A stretch of DNA of 64,000 nt from Syntrophobacterales bacterium (GCA_026417655.1 JAOACS010000029.1:1-64000), one strand, 5' to 3'; shown: positions 45,601-54,594, counted from the first letter of the stretch. The notes: generated by a model not told the origin, from the sequence alone. Program-made: numbers and translations.

Positions 45601-47918
45601 CTCTTTATCTCAGCAAGGGGCCTTCCTATATCCTGCTCTCTTAAAAAGAAGGTTCGTGATATAGAAGGAGTAAATCTCCTAACGGTAAATCGCTCATCTA
45701 GAAATATAAGGCCTATGTCTGTGCTGTTTATCATATTTTGAATATCATTATGAAGCTCCAAAAGTTGACGATTCTTCTCTTGATATTCCGCATTTACACT
45801 GAACAATTCTTCGTTAACCGACTGAAGCTCCTCATTACTACTTTGAAGTTCTTCGTTTGCTGCAAGTAGCTCCTCATTAGTGGCCTGAAGTTCTTCATTG
45901 CTCGCTTCTAATTCTTCGACTACCGTCTGTAAATTTTCTCTAGCTTCCTTCAATTCCCGTTCTAACTGCTCTATTCTAGCCTTCGCGGCAGCATCCAAAG
46001 AAAGTGAATCTTCTTCGGAAAAGGCTGGAACTAAACAACCCGTATCTAATCGCACAAAGAAGTAATCAGGATCCTCATCTATTAATGATTCCGTGGTTCT
46101 CTTCTTTAAGGGTTTTATCGTAACATCTAGAAGTTCATGCTGGCCGTCAGAAAACATGTGGATTATATTGCTAAACCTAACAATATCCTTTGTCCTTTGG
46201 CATCTCTCTATAGCTGCACCTATCGCTACCCGTATGTTGCCTTTAAGAAGGCTTAATAACTCGCTCTTTAAAGGTCCTTGCAAATTAAGATATTTATAGG
46301 CATCTCCAAAGGTATGTAGTAAAATACCTGATTTATTTATTAAAAATCCAGAAGGAACACACTGCTCAAACAGCTCATAGTAATCTGTTTTATAGAAATC
46401 TCCAGGGATAGACTTCTCTTTCTGCTGCCCAGTAAACTTTTTATGGCGGTAATAGTGATAAATCTTTACAGGAAATGTTTCATACTCCTTTTTAAATATC
46501 TTCAGCTTAGCATTTACGAGACTTAAACCATCTTCCATATCGCTTAGGCTTTCACTCATTCCCAAAACAAGTATTCCACCCTTTTCTAAGGCAGCATGAA
46601 AGTTTCTAATGACCCTTTCTTGGGCTTCCTTCTTGAAGTATATGAGCACATTTCGGCAGAGTATAAGCTTAAGATGTAGGAAAGGGGGATCTTCCAAAAG
46701 GTTGTGGGGAGCAAATGTTATTAGTCTCCTTATGAAAGGTTTTACCATAAAGTGGTCTTCCGACTCTATGAAAAAGGCCTTTAGTCTATCCTCTGAGACT
46801 GACTTCAACTCATTTTTGGAATACCTCCCTATACCTGCGTAACGAAGAGAGGTCTTATGGATGTCCGTTGCAAAGATTTTTATAGGTGGCCTCACCGATA
46901 GGGCAGCACAAACCTCCTCCAACACGATGGCTATGGAATAGGCCTCTTCACCAGTTGCGCATCCAGCAACCCATACTCTAAATTCCTGATCCTGGGGATG
47001 ACCCATTAGAAGTTCTGGTAGTATCTCTTCCTTAAGCTTTGCGAAGACTTCAGGATCTCTAAAAAACTGGGTCACTTCAATTAATAGATCGTGGTATAGA
47101 TTATCAAGCTCATTCGGGTCGGAAATCAGTATCTCTAGGTACTTTTCAATATTTTCTGCTTTGGAAAGCTGAATTCGTCTTTCGAGGCGTCTTGTAATGG
47201 TAGCCTCTTTATAGAGGGAAAAATCTATATTATAATTAGTGCTTAAAAGCTGAAGAACGAGTTGTTTTGGATCTTCAGACTCTACAAATTTCTGCCTATT
47301 ACTAGCAACATGTTTTTCTACGAAATTCTTCCCATAAAAAATATATTCACATATCTCCTCGGGTGTTCCAACAAAATCTACTGAACCTGTCGAAATGGCA
47401 TTTCTAGGCATACCATCGAACTTTGCACTCTCTGGAGATTGAACGAGCCCCATCCCCCCCGCTGAACGAACCGCCTCTACCCCTCTAGATCCATCACTTC
47501 CCGTCCCAGAAAGAATTACCGCCGTGACCTTGTCCTTTAATTCCTTTGCCAAACTAATGAGAAAGATGTTTATGGGCATATGAGGTTCATGGGGTTTCCT
47601 ATCGAATAGCACAAAGACACCGTTTTTTACCATCATATATTTCCCAGGGGGAATAAGGTAAATTCTATTGGGCTCAGGCTTCATACCATCCGATACTATA
47701 GTACTTGGTATTTCGGTGAATCTAGAAAGGAGTTCGCCCATAACACTTTTATAATCCGGTGCTAGATGTTGTATTATAACAATAGCTTGAGATATTTTAG
47801 AAGGTATTCTTCTAAAGAATCTCTCTAGGGCTTCCAGTCCTCCTGCCGATGCACCTAGGCATATAATTGGCACGAGTGAAGTATCATTTTCTTTTGGTAG
47901 ACTATTCGTATTTCCCAT
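42660..47918 (-). CDS. CheB-CheR-PAS-histidine kinase-REC fusion protein
   Basis: A 1752-residue fused chemosensory protein. Residues 15-200 are a CheB methylesterase without a REC domain, with catalytic S24 (GASAGG), H51 (QHLAP) and D142 (GTGSDGS). Residues 215-480 are a CheR methyltransferase (CATGEEAYSIA). A heptad-like coiled coil at 645-722 repeats NEELQ. PAS-like regions lie around 735-835, 850-970, 985-1090 and 1130-1240. HisKA carries H1273 (SHEIRTP), the ATPase domain runs to about 1490 (DTGPGIP, GSGLGLAIS), a degenerate REC spans 1505-1615, and an intact REC holds D1682. It has no HPt domain. It is cytoplasmic with no membrane span. Confidence 0.92.
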   Translation of the reverse strand: MGNTNSLPKENDTSLVPIICLGASAGGLEALERFFRRIPSKISQAIVIIQHLAPDYKSVMGELLSRFTEIPSTIVSDGMKPEPNRIYLIPPGKYMMVKNGVFVLFDRKPHEPHMPINIFLISLAKELKDKVTAVILSGTGSDGSRGVEAVRSAGGMGLVQSPESAKFDGMPRNAISTGSVDFVGTPEEICEYIFYGKNFVEKHVASNRQKFVESEDPKQLVLQLLSTNYNIDFSLYKEATITRRLERRIQLSKAENIEKYLEILISDPNELDNLYHDLLIEVTQFFRDPEVFAKLKEEILPELLMGHPQDQEFRVWVAGCATGEEAYSIAIVLEEVCAALSVRPPIKIFATDIHKTSLRYAGIGRYSKNELKSVSEDRLKAFFIESEDHFMVKPFIRRLITFAPHNLLEDPPFLHLKLILCRNVLIYFKKEAQERVIRNFHAALEKGGILVLGMSESLSDMEDGLSLVNAKLKIFKKEYETFPVKIYHYYRHKKFTGQQKEKSIPGDFYKTDYYELFEQCVPSGFLINKSGILLHTFGDAYKYLNLQGPLKSELLSLLKGNIRVAIGAAIERCQRTKDIVRFSNIIHMFSDGQHELLDVTIKPLKKRTTESLIDEDPDYFFVRLDTGCLVPAFSEEDSLSLDAAAKARIEQLERELKEARENLQTVVEELEASNEELQATNEELLAANEELQSSNEELQSVNEELFSVNAEYQEKNRQLLELHNDIQNMINSTDIGLIFLDERFTVRRFTPSISRTFFLREQDIGRPLAEIKSLLYSDKDLLEVAKRVYEINRTEETEIMAEHGSYFLQRVSPYRDSTGNVRGVVITYVDITKVKEAERKKEEAELLRQSILDSMDAHIAVIDREGNIIAINRAWREFAKQNQARDFRTMDIGANYFAACACSVDDSAYEDAQKAMAGIRGVLSGRSQYFEMEYPCHSPFEERWFLMRVTPLNRPQGGAVIAHINITEKVKAVNVLRESEERLKTVLDSIQAVVFVMDPLTGGMIFANKYSVNIFGEFEGKKCNEVYNDETGKCLFCIPLETGSSPIGLENIYDREVYYKGRWFSCRNTFITWTDGRTVRVGIATDITELKQLSQELIRIKEEQEKIILDRTRELREKEVILKRAQELGKVGSWVFEHSSGEIIWSEETYRIFGLEPYQEKINYFKFINMVHPEDREKVEEAWLSSISNNMDEYQVEHRSIIRGKVKYLFEKCIHEKDSEGRIVRSFGMVQDITERVENEKKLMKALKMAEEMARKAHEANEAKSRFLANMSHEIRTPLNGIIGATHLLETTNLTPEQKEYVSIIQTSSEVLLGLVEDVLDLSKIEAGQLALKTLPFDIYHMVERITQLMGNNALKKGLELIQIVSPDIPLKLIGDETRIQQIIVNLLSNAIKFTEEGEVGIVVDVVRKRVTEVDLRISIYDTGPGIPKDKLSEIFMEFRQLDDSKARRYEGSGLGLAISSKLAELMGGRIEVESEPGKGSNFSLYITLKIDEVGELLEFPEISLGFTVLYCDPFPNRTENISQWLTRWRINHEIVMESKDLAERLSRKNYDMIIMDERFYSDFVKLDITDRAPMVYVFKGIGGNNFDLSKVKPVLKPITYHKVHSIIINYFSAEIPQETRSLEVQEGKVKRILVVEDNKVNLMVIEKLLQKLNYEVLLASDGVQAISIVKRGEPIDLILMDVHMPKMDGIEATRIIRSLDIPAAKQIPVIALTADALTEDLRKCLAAGMNDIILKPISVEGLKLKLKRWLN

Positions 47919-47966
47919 ACTTTCTAGATCTCCAAAATTGGAATTCCCATAAAAATCATATAAAAT

Positions 47967-47980
47967 CGGCTAAGAAGCCG
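47967..47980 (-). terminator. Weak hairpin after the REC-zinc-motif regulator gene
   Basis: A 5-bp stem CGGCT/AGCCG with a four-base loop; on the minus strand it is followed by ATTTTATAT. It lies in the 76-base gap between the response-regulator gene and the fused kinase gene and may cause partial termination. Confidence 0.35.
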
Positions 47981-47994
47981 TAAATTTTTTAATT

Positions 47995-48606
47995 TTACTT
48001 CATTTTACTTCCTGAGACAACTTCAGGGAAAAACTTTTCAAGGCACTCGGGACATAAGGCATGGCTAAATTCAGCTTCAGTTCGGGAACAAATATATTTT
48101 TCAATTTGAATCCACTCACCCTTCTCACTTCGTATTTTCTTACAATGGGCACAAATGGGCAATATACCCCGAAGGGTTTTTATCTCTGCTAATGCTCGAC
48201 TTAACTCTTGAATCTTTTCCGAGAGAGCATCCTGCATTCCGATTATTCGACGACCAACCTCTAATCGGGCCTTTAATTCATTTAGATCACAGGGTTTCGT
48301 CAAATAGTCGTCAGCTCCAGCCTTCAAGGCAGCTACAACATCACTTTTATCCATTTTGCTTGTCAGCATAATTATGTAGGGAGGCTTATCACTAGAATTA
48401 GTCCTAACAAGGCGTAGCACCTCTAACCCATCCATCTCCGGCATTATCCAATCTAGGATGACAAGTCGAGGCGCATCCGGTCTTTGAAGAATTTTCCATG
48501 CCTCAAGACCGTTAGATACTGTTATAACCTCATAACCAGCCTTGCTTAGAATCGCCTTTAAGACTGAGCAGGTTGTGGGATCGTCTTCAGCTATTAACAC
48601 ACGCAT
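47995..48606 (-). CDS. Response regulator with C-terminal cysteine-rich (zinc-ribbon-like) domain
   Basis: A 203-residue protein. REC occupies 1-120, with AEDDPT, D52 in ILDWIMPEMDG and LTKPC in place of the usual KPF. A helix joins it to a C-terminal module with LPICAHCKKIR (C152, C155), FSHALCPEC (H182, C185, C188) and a free C173. Such CxxC-plus-CxxC ends occur on some two-component and PAS proteins and probably bind zinc; their role is not known to me. AGGTG precedes the ATG. It follows the CheY-like gene by seven bases. Confidence 0.88.
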   Translation of the reverse strand: MRVLIAEDDPTTCSVLKAILSKAGYEVITVSNGLEAWKILQRPDAPRLVILDWIMPEMDGLEVLRLVRTNSSDKPPYIIMLTSKMDKSDVVAALKAGADDYLTKPCDLNELKARLEVGRRIIGMQDALSEKIQELSRALAEIKTLRGILPICAHCKKIRSEKGEWIQIEKYICSRTEAEFSHALCPECLEKFFPEVVSGSKMK

Positions 48607-48613
48607 AATTCAC

Positions 48614-49009
48614 CTAAGCTATCAAACGAAGTTTTTTAAGTTCATCCAACAACTTATTCTTATCCAGTGGTTTGATGATATAAGCATCGCAAAGATTTTT
48701 GTATGCAAGGCTGATATTTTTTATGTTGTGAAGAGCCGTCACCATCACAATCTTTGCTCCACGCTTTGAGAAAAAACCGTGCCTTTCCTCAATTTCCCTT
48801 ATTTTTTGAAGGGCTTCATGGCCATCCATTCCGGGCATCATGATGTCAAGGCAAATCAAATCGTAGGGTTCACCAGCCTCGATTGCGACCTTTACAGCCT
48901 CTACAGCTTCCTTGCCATTTACGGCGATGTGACATGGTCCGTAATGGCAAAGTATTTCCTGAAGTAATACCCTACTTGTAAAATCATCCTCGACAATTAA
49001 TGTTTTCAT
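48614..49009 (-). CDS. CheY-like single-domain response regulator
   Basis: A 131-residue stand-alone REC domain with IVEDDFTSR, LDIMMPGMDG (phosphorylated aspartate), VTALHN and KPLDK. There is no output domain, so it should act by protein contact, as CheY or as a phosphate shuttle. AGGAGG lies six bases before ATG 49009. It sits between the HPt gene and the REC-zinc-motif regulator, which fits a phosphorelay intermediate. Confidence 0.92.
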   Translation of the reverse strand: MKTLIVEDDFTSRVLLQEILCHYGPCHIAVNGKEAVEAVKVAIEAGEPYDLICLDIMMPGMDGHEALQKIREIEERHGFFSKRGAKIVMVTALHNIKNISLAYKNLCDAYIIKPLDKNKLLDELKKLRLIA

Positions 49010-49019
49010 AGGATACCTC

Positions 49020-49358
49020 CTATACAGGAGATGTAACAGCCTTTACAAACTCTTGAAATTCCTTTTCTAAAAGGGGAAGATTCTGTAATGTAAATGTAAG
49101 GTCTCCATTTTTAAGACTCTCTTCCATCTTAAGTGCTAAGGCTTGAAGGCGTTCCGCCGAAACGTTTGAAGATGCTCCCTTTATAGAATGGGCATATCTT
49201 ACAGCATCTTGAAGTCTACCCTCTTTAAGAGCATCCTTCAAGGATTGGAACTGATTAGGAAAATCCGATATGAATACTTCAACCACTATCTTTACTAACT
49301 CCTCATCCCCTTCAAGTCTTGCGAGAATCGCCTCTTTATTAAATACAGACGAACTCAT
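49020..49358 (-). CDS. Stand-alone HPt phosphotransfer protein
   Basis: A 112-residue helical HPt domain. The phospho-accepting histidine is in RYAHSIKGASSNV, the typical AHxLKGxxxxxG-like motif. The start is ATG 49358, with GGAAGG directly before it; TTG 49379 in the same frame overlaps the preceding stop but has a poorer context. It lies immediately after the hybrid kinase gene. Neither large hybrid kinase in the cluster has its own HPt, so this protein is the likely shared relay. Confidence 0.88.
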   Translation of the reverse strand: MSSSVFNKEAILARLEGDEELVKIVVEVFISDFPNQFQSLKDALKEGRLQDAVRYAHSIKGASSNVSAERLQALALKMEESLKNGDLTFTLQNLPLLEKEFQEFVKAVTSPV

Positions 49359-49375
49359 CTTCCTTCCCCCATTTG

Positions 49376-52189
49376 TCAAAAACCTCTTCTATTTACCCAC
49401 TTATTTATAACCCTTTTCAGATCATCTAGAGACACCGGTTTAGATATGTAATCGTTCATCCCAGCAATAAGACAGGCTTCCTTTATATCCTTTATAGCAT
49501 GGGCAGTCATAGCAATTGTAGGCACATCCTTAGATTTTAGATCCAGTGCAGGATCTCTTATTAGCTTAATAGTGTCAAAACCATCAAGTCCAGGCATTTC
49601 TATGTCCATAAAGACTATATCATAGTAGTTATCCTTCATAAGTGATATGGCCTCATCACCTCCAGAGGCAATATCTACTTTAACCCCAAGCTTTTGTAAC
49701 ATCGCTTGAGCTACCTTCTGATTCACTACGTTATCTTCAACTACGAGAGCTCTTATCTCATAAGGTAGAACCTCCAACCCATTGTCCAAACGATTGTAAG
49801 AAGAGTCGAATAGCTCTTTTAAGGCGCCCTCCATATTTCTTATTCTTATAGGTTTGGATATAATTTTACAATTTCTCAATTCTTCAAGCTGGGACTCATC
49901 CAGTCGGTCACCTATGGAAAGGACTAAGAGTAACTTAATATTAGAAAAGTGGGGGTTTTCTCTTATTTTTTTTATAAACTCAGTCCCCTTTATTTTCGGC
50001 ATTTCTTGATCTATAATTAGTAGTTCAAATCCTTCGCTTGAGATTACCGCCTCGTTAAGTTTTACAAGAGCTATATAAGGATCCTCGACAGTTTCCTGCT
50101 TCATGCCCATGTGTTTCAAAATAATTTCAAGAACCACTCTATCTCCATAGAAACTACCTACTAGAAGACATCTTTTCCCCTGAATCTCGGGTATAATGGG
50201 AAAAGTTGACTTCCCTTCGTCTAATAACCTAAGAGGTATCTCTACCCAGAAAAGGGACCCCTTTCCAAGAGTAGATTCTACTCCTATTTTACCCTGCATT
50301 AGATCTACAAGCCTCTTAGTTATAGCGAGCCCAAGTCCTACGCCTTCATGGATCTTCTTTGTGGTGCGCCCTATTTGTTCAAAGGGGTCAAAGATCGCTT
50401 CAACTTTATCCTTCGGAATACCCGGGCCAGTGTCTTTTACCACAAATCGAACTACCAGCCTATCCCTATGATGGGAAAGAAGATATGAACTAAGTTCTAC
50501 ATAACCACTGTTGGTAAATTTAACGGCATTTCCCAGGAGGTTTAAAAGGACCTGTTTAGTTCTCCTCGGATCTCCTAAGATTTTGGGAGGAATCCTCATG
50601 TCAGGTGCATAGATCAATTCAATCCCCTTTTGTCTTGCCTTTAAAGAAACTGCAGTTATGAGATCGTCCAAAAGCTTGAATAAATCGAAGGGTTCTATTT
50701 CTAGCTCTAACTTACCTGCTTCTATTCTGGAAAAGTCCAAGATATCGTCGATTAACTCCATTAAAAGTTTTGCACTACTCGAGATCAAGTTTACGTAGGA
50801 CCTTTGCTCTTCGCTCATGGACTCGGTCATAAGAAGTTCGGAGAAGCCTATCACGGCGTTTAATGGTGTTCTTATCTCATGGCTCATGGAAGCCAAAAAC
50901 TGCGTCTTAGCTTCTGAGGCAGCCCTCGCCTGGGCTGCCAGTGCTTCGGCTCTTTCTTTCTCCCTAAGAAGTTGCATATTTAACTTTTCTGCTAAAGCAT
51001 TAGCATCGGCAAGCTGAGCATTTAGAGCCGTAAGCTCAGTAACATCGGTAAGCGTAACAATTATGTAATTGAATCCATTCGCCTTTCTTAAGATTTCATT
51101 ACGTATAAATGTCCTTAAGGTGCCATCCAACATTTTTATTTGGGTCTTGGCGCTTATAACCGATTCGCCATCTCCGGACAAGGGACATTCATTGACGGAT
51201 CCTTTGCAAAACAGGTCAAAACATTTGCTTTTCAAGATATCTTCGCGACTCATCTTGGAAGTATCTAACATCTCTGAATTGACCAAAATGACCCTATGAG
51301 TAGCTGGATTTACAACGGCTATGCCTATTGGTATGCTGTTTAGCACATCCTGAAAAAAGGCCTTTTCTTCTATTAACATTTCGGAGTATCTTTTTAATTC
51401 CCGAGCTTGGGCGTAATACTCCGTTACATCTACAAGATAATGTAGAAACTTATCCCCCAAAAGGGGTATCCACCAGATCTCCATGTATCTGGAATCGACC
51501 TTAATAACTTCCTTCTTGGGTAACATGGTATGAAAGGCTTCCTTGGACTTACAATGGATGCATCTTATATCCCTTTCTGAAATTAATCCACCTTCGAAAA
51601 GCCTTCTATCTTCTTCAGAAATGCATCTACCTTCCATTATACCAAGCCAGCAGGGAAGCCCTTCCTTCATTCCCAAGGCCTTCGCGGCCTTATTAGCTTT
51701 AATAACAATACCGTCTCTAGATATAAGGAAGGCAGGCGAAGGAAGCTCATTTACTAGGTTAAATAGCTCTAATTCTTTGGAAACATAATGGGTTATATCA
51801 TCTAAGATGGCGCCCACTATTCTTTCGCCAATCCCGAATACACTAATGACTATATAGGTGCCATTCAGTTCAATCCGAAAGGTCCTGTTTTTCTTGCTCC
51901 TAAGGGCTGAATTGAAGGTTTCGAGTAAACCTTTTAATTCTTCGGGAGGAAGCGAATTAAATACCGAGGCTAGGGTAGGAGAAGTAGATCCTTTTATATT
52001 TAAATTCGGATTCGCCTCAAGGACCCAATTAGTGTAAATGAAAACATAGTCCTCTATCTCACCAGTTTTAGATATAATAGGCTCAAGAATAGCCATTCCT
52101 ATGGGAGACATTAAAACCAGGTCATTCAAGGCCTTTTCGCTAATAGCAGAAATATATTCCCTAAGTTCCATTCTAAAGCTTGACTCCAT
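49376..52189 (-). CDS. Hybrid histidine kinase with PAS and two REC domains
   Basis: A 937-residue cytoplasmic kinase. Residues 15-270 hold two weak PAS-like regions and a cysteine-bearing stretch around 180-213 (C180, C189, C210, C213). A clearer PAS lies at 275-390. HisKA has H437 (SMSHEIRTP), the ATPase domain shows DTGPGIP and GVGLGLAIT. A first REC (670-795) keeps D727 (IIDQEMP) but lacks the acidic pair, so may not be phosphorylated well. The second REC (812-930) is intact with D862. No HPt follows in the protein, but a separate HPt gene begins 18 bases after it. Its start overlaps cheR by 17 bases. Confidence 0.9.
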   Translation of the reverse strand: MESSFRMELREYISAISEKALNDLVLMSPIGMAILEPIISKTGEIEDYVFIYTNWVLEANPNLNIKGSTSPTLASVFNSLPPEELKGLLETFNSALRSKKNRTFRIELNGTYIVISVFGIGERIVGAILDDITHYVSKELELFNLVNELPSPAFLISRDGIVIKANKAAKALGMKEGLPCWLGIMEGRCISEEDRRLFEGGLISERDIRCIHCKSKEAFHTMLPKKEVIKVDSRYMEIWWIPLLGDKFLHYLVDVTEYYAQARELKRYSEMLIEEKAFFQDVLNSIPIGIAVVNPATHRVILVNSEMLDTSKMSREDILKSKCFDLFCKGSVNECPLSGDGESVISAKTQIKMLDGTLRTFIRNEILRKANGFNYIIVTLTDVTELTALNAQLADANALAEKLNMQLLREKERAEALAAQARAASEAKTQFLASMSHEIRTPLNAVIGFSELLMTESMSEEQRSYVNLISSSAKLLMELIDDILDFSRIEAGKLELEIEPFDLFKLLDDLITAVSLKARQKGIELIYAPDMRIPPKILGDPRRTKQVLLNLLGNAVKFTNSGYVELSSYLLSHHRDRLVVRFVVKDTGPGIPKDKVEAIFDPFEQIGRTTKKIHEGVGLGLAITKRLVDLMQGKIGVESTLGKGSLFWVEIPLRLLDEGKSTFPIIPEIQGKRCLLVGSFYGDRVVLEIILKHMGMKQETVEDPYIALVKLNEAVISSEGFELLIIDQEMPKIKGTEFIKKIRENPHFSNIKLLLVLSIGDRLDESQLEELRNCKIISKPIRIRNMEGALKELFDSSYNRLDNGLEVLPYEIRALVVEDNVVNQKVAQAMLQKLGVKVDIASGGDEAISLMKDNYYDIVFMDIEMPGLDGFDTIKLIRDPALDLKSKDVPTIAMTAHAIKDIKEACLIAGMNDYISKPVSLDDLKRVINKWVNRRGF

Positions 52190-53024
52190 TTCTCAATTGA
52201 TAGAATACGGCTCTTAAATACCTCTTCGCTTCGAATTCAGGAGCGATACCCGCAAGGGACTCTGTAGCACCAAGTATAAGAGCGCCATGGGGCTCTATAA
52301 CCTTTGTCATTCGTTTAAACAAAACAATTTTATCCTTTTCTTGAAAGTATATGGCAACGTATCTACAAAATACTATATCGTGCTTTCCTATGAAGGTGAA
52401 GTCCTGCATTAAGTTTATCTTTTTAAAGGTAGCAAGGGCTCTAATCTCATCTATTATTTTATAACCGTGAGGGGTTAGGACAAAATATTTTTGAAGCTTG
52501 TCTGGAGGAAGCCCTCTTTCCACTTCAAGCTTAGTATAGATCCCTCGAGATGCCCTCGCGATGGCTTCATCCGATATATCCGAACCGAGGATTCTTATGT
52601 TATACCCGTTGAAGTTGCCCAAAAGCTCCTTTAGCACTATTGCTATACTGTAAACCTCCTGCCCTGAGGAACATCCTGCCGACCATATCTTTATGGAAAT
52701 GGGTCCCCTAGGATTTTGACTTTTTTTCTTATCTATAAGTTCGGGAAGGATTTTGTTCTGAAGGAGTTGAAACACGGGAGGGTCTCGAAAGAACATGGTT
52801 TCGCCAGTAGTAATCGCATCTATAATCTTTTGGGCTATCTTTCCCGAGGTATCACTTTTAGCCTTTACATAGAGCTCAGAAAAGGTACCACAACCAAGCT
52901 CCCTTATCAGATTGGAAAGCCTAGTTTCAAAGAGATAAGCCTTTGTATCACCCAGGGTAATGCCAGTTAAGTCATATATATACTTTGAAAATACCTTCAA
53001 CTCTTCTGGCAGGATTTTTATCAT
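52173..53024 (-). CDS. cheR: Chemotaxis protein methyltransferase
   Basis: A 283-residue SAM-dependent enzyme that methylates glutamates of the chemoreceptors. The N-terminal helical domain is followed by GETMFFRDPPVFQLL, the SAM-binding WSAGCSSGQEVYSIA and FCRYVAIYF. It starts on a four-base overlap with cheB and runs 17 bases into the hybrid kinase gene. A second CheR domain exists in the 1752-residue fusion, so receptor methylation may have two sources in this cluster. Confidence 0.95.
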   Translation of the reverse strand: MIKILPEELKVFSKYIYDLTGITLGDTKAYLFETRLSNLIRELGCGTFSELYVKAKSDTSGKIAQKIIDAITTGETMFFRDPPVFQLLQNKILPELIDKKKSQNPRGPISIKIWSAGCSSGQEVYSIAIVLKELLGNFNGYNIRILGSDISDEAIARASRGIYTKLEVERGLPPDKLQKYFVLTPHGYKIIDEIRALATFKKINLMQDFTFIGKHDIVFCRYVAIYFQEKDKIVLFKRMTKVIEPHGALILGATESLAGIAPEFEAKRYLRAVFYQLRNGVKL

Positions 53025-54127
53025 AAAAGGATACCCCTTACAGACTTCACTATCTCCATCGCTATCCTATCAAGAGGTATCACCAGGTCTACAACACCTG
53101 CCTTAATAGCTTCTCCTGGCATACCAAAAACTACGGAGGTAGCCTCATCCTGGGCTATTACTCTAGCCCCTTTTCTCTTTAGTAATCGGAGGCCCATTAC
53201 TCCGTCATTTCCCATACCCGTCATTATTACCGCAATAACCCTTCCCGTATAGTAGTTGGCAATTGACCTAAAGAGATAATCGACGGATGGTTTACAATTG
53301 TTTTCGGGAGGATCGTCTGTTATGATTATTACATATTTGCTATTATCTTTGGGGGATATCTTCATCTGTTTTCCCCCTGGCGCTATGTATACAAAACCCT
53401 GTTGAAGTTCCTCCTGATCTTCTGCTTCCTTCACTCTGAGAGAGCTTTTTTCATTGAGGCTGTTTGCCAGAGATTGAGTAAATATAGGGGGCATATGTTG
53501 GACAATCAAAACGGGGGATGGTAAATCCTTTGGAAGAGCGGGGATCACTTGACTCAGGGCGTTAGGACCACCAGTGCTTATCCCTATGGCTACCAATGGT
53601 TGTTTTACCAAGGTGGTGGCAGGTTTGTCGAAGACTTCCAGGGGAGTAGACTCTGGCATGGAAACTGGTGTAGAGGGAAGGGGGGATGGCTTAGTTTTAA
53701 GGATCTTCCTTATTTCCCATTTTCTTCTGTAAGAACTGATTATAGGACCTAGGGCTTTAACCAAACAATTGAGACTTTCCTGGGGTCCCATGCCCGTAGG
53801 CTTAGTGATAAAATCGAAGGCCCCAAGCTCTAGAGCCTTTATAGTAAGAGCAGAACCGGCCTTCGTAAAACTACTAACAACAATTACTCCTACATCTAGC
53901 ATCTGTTTCTTAAGTTCTGCCATGACTTCCAGGCCGCCCATCTCCGGCATTTCTATATCCAAAGTGATCATGTCAGGCTTATGAAGCTTTATCATTTCGA
54001 GAGCTTTTCTACCGTTGTGGGCGAAACCAATAACCTCCACATCAGGGATTCTACTTAGAGCCTCTGTAATTATTTTCCTATAAAGGGCTGTATCGTCAAC
54101 GACTAAGATACGGATCTTCCTATGCAT
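53021..54127 (-). CDS. cheB: Chemotaxis methylesterase with REC domain
   Basis: A 368-residue protein. The REC domain (1-120) has VVDDTALYR, LDIEMPEMGG and a TKPTG loop. The C-terminal esterase has the serine in IGISTGGPNAL, the histidine in IVQHMPPIF and the aspartate in GMGNDGVMGL, the complete CheB triad. Linker about 145-180 is proline-rich. Phosphorylation by CheA would activate demethylation of receptors. Its start overlaps cheW by eight bases and its end overlaps cheR by four. Confidence 0.95.
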   Translation of the reverse strand: MHRKIRILVVDDTALYRKIITEALSRIPDVEVIGFAHNGRKALEMIKLHKPDMITLDIEMPEMGGLEVMAELKKQMLDVGVIVVSSFTKAGSALTIKALELGAFDFITKPTGMGPQESLNCLVKALGPIISSYRRKWEIRKILKTKPSPLPSTPVSMPESTPLEVFDKPATTLVKQPLVAIGISTGGPNALSQVIPALPKDLPSPVLIVQHMPPIFTQSLANSLNEKSSLRVKEAEDQEELQQGFVYIAPGGKQMKISPKDNSKYVIIITDDPPENNCKPSVDYLFRSIANYYTGRVIAVIMTGMGNDGVMGLRLLKRKGARVIAQDEATSVVFGMPGEAIKAGVVDLVIPLDRIAMEIVKSVRGILL

Positions 54128-54581
54128 GGAACATAACCTCTAGGTTCAGAATGGATATGGTTTTATCACTCTTTCTAAGGATACCCACAAAATAGGGTCT
54201 TGCCATTTCGGGAATATTAGATGGGACTTCTCCTAAATCACTGGACTCTGCTTCCGTCACTTCACCTACATCCTTTACTGCTATACCGATTTGTTCATTT
54301 TTGAGGTTAAGAATGATTATTTTGGTATAGTCTCTATGATATTGTTGTGCATATTCGCTGTCTTCAAAAAGCTTGGTAGGTATATCCATTATAGTAACGA
54401 TTTGTCCTCTAAGGTTTATAACACCAAGAATATATGGGGCTGCTTTGTAAACTTTGGTGATCTCCGTCCATGAGATGACCTCTTGAACCACTTCCATCTT
54501 AACGCCAAAGAGTTCCTCCCCAATCCAGAATGTTATGTATTGGGTGTTCGTATTGTCTGAAAATAGGCTAGTAGAGTCCAT
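54120..54581 (-). CDS. cheW: Chemotaxis coupling protein
   Basis: A 153-residue CheW adaptor linking receptors to the CheA kinase. Typical segments are QYITFWIGEELFGVKM, WTEITKVYKAAPYILGVINLRGQIVTIMDI and ILNLKNEQIGIAVKDVGEV. GAGGGG precedes ATG 54581. It lies between the first receptor and cheB with short gaps and overlaps, so one transcript is likely. Normal length. Confidence 0.94.
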   Translation of the reverse strand: MDSTSLFSDNTNTQYITFWIGEELFGVKMEVVQEVISWTEITKVYKAAPYILGVINLRGQIVTIMDIPTKLFEDSEYAQQYHRDYTKIIILNLKNEQIGIAVKDVGEVTEAESSDLGEVPSNIPEMARPYFVGILRKSDKTISILNLEVMFHA

Positions 54582-54594
54582 CCCATCACCCCTC

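Noticed and set aside
48779-48967. Plus-strand open frames opposite the response-regulator and kinase genes
   Set aside because: All are antisense to strongly conserved REC or kinase domains and lack ribosome sites.
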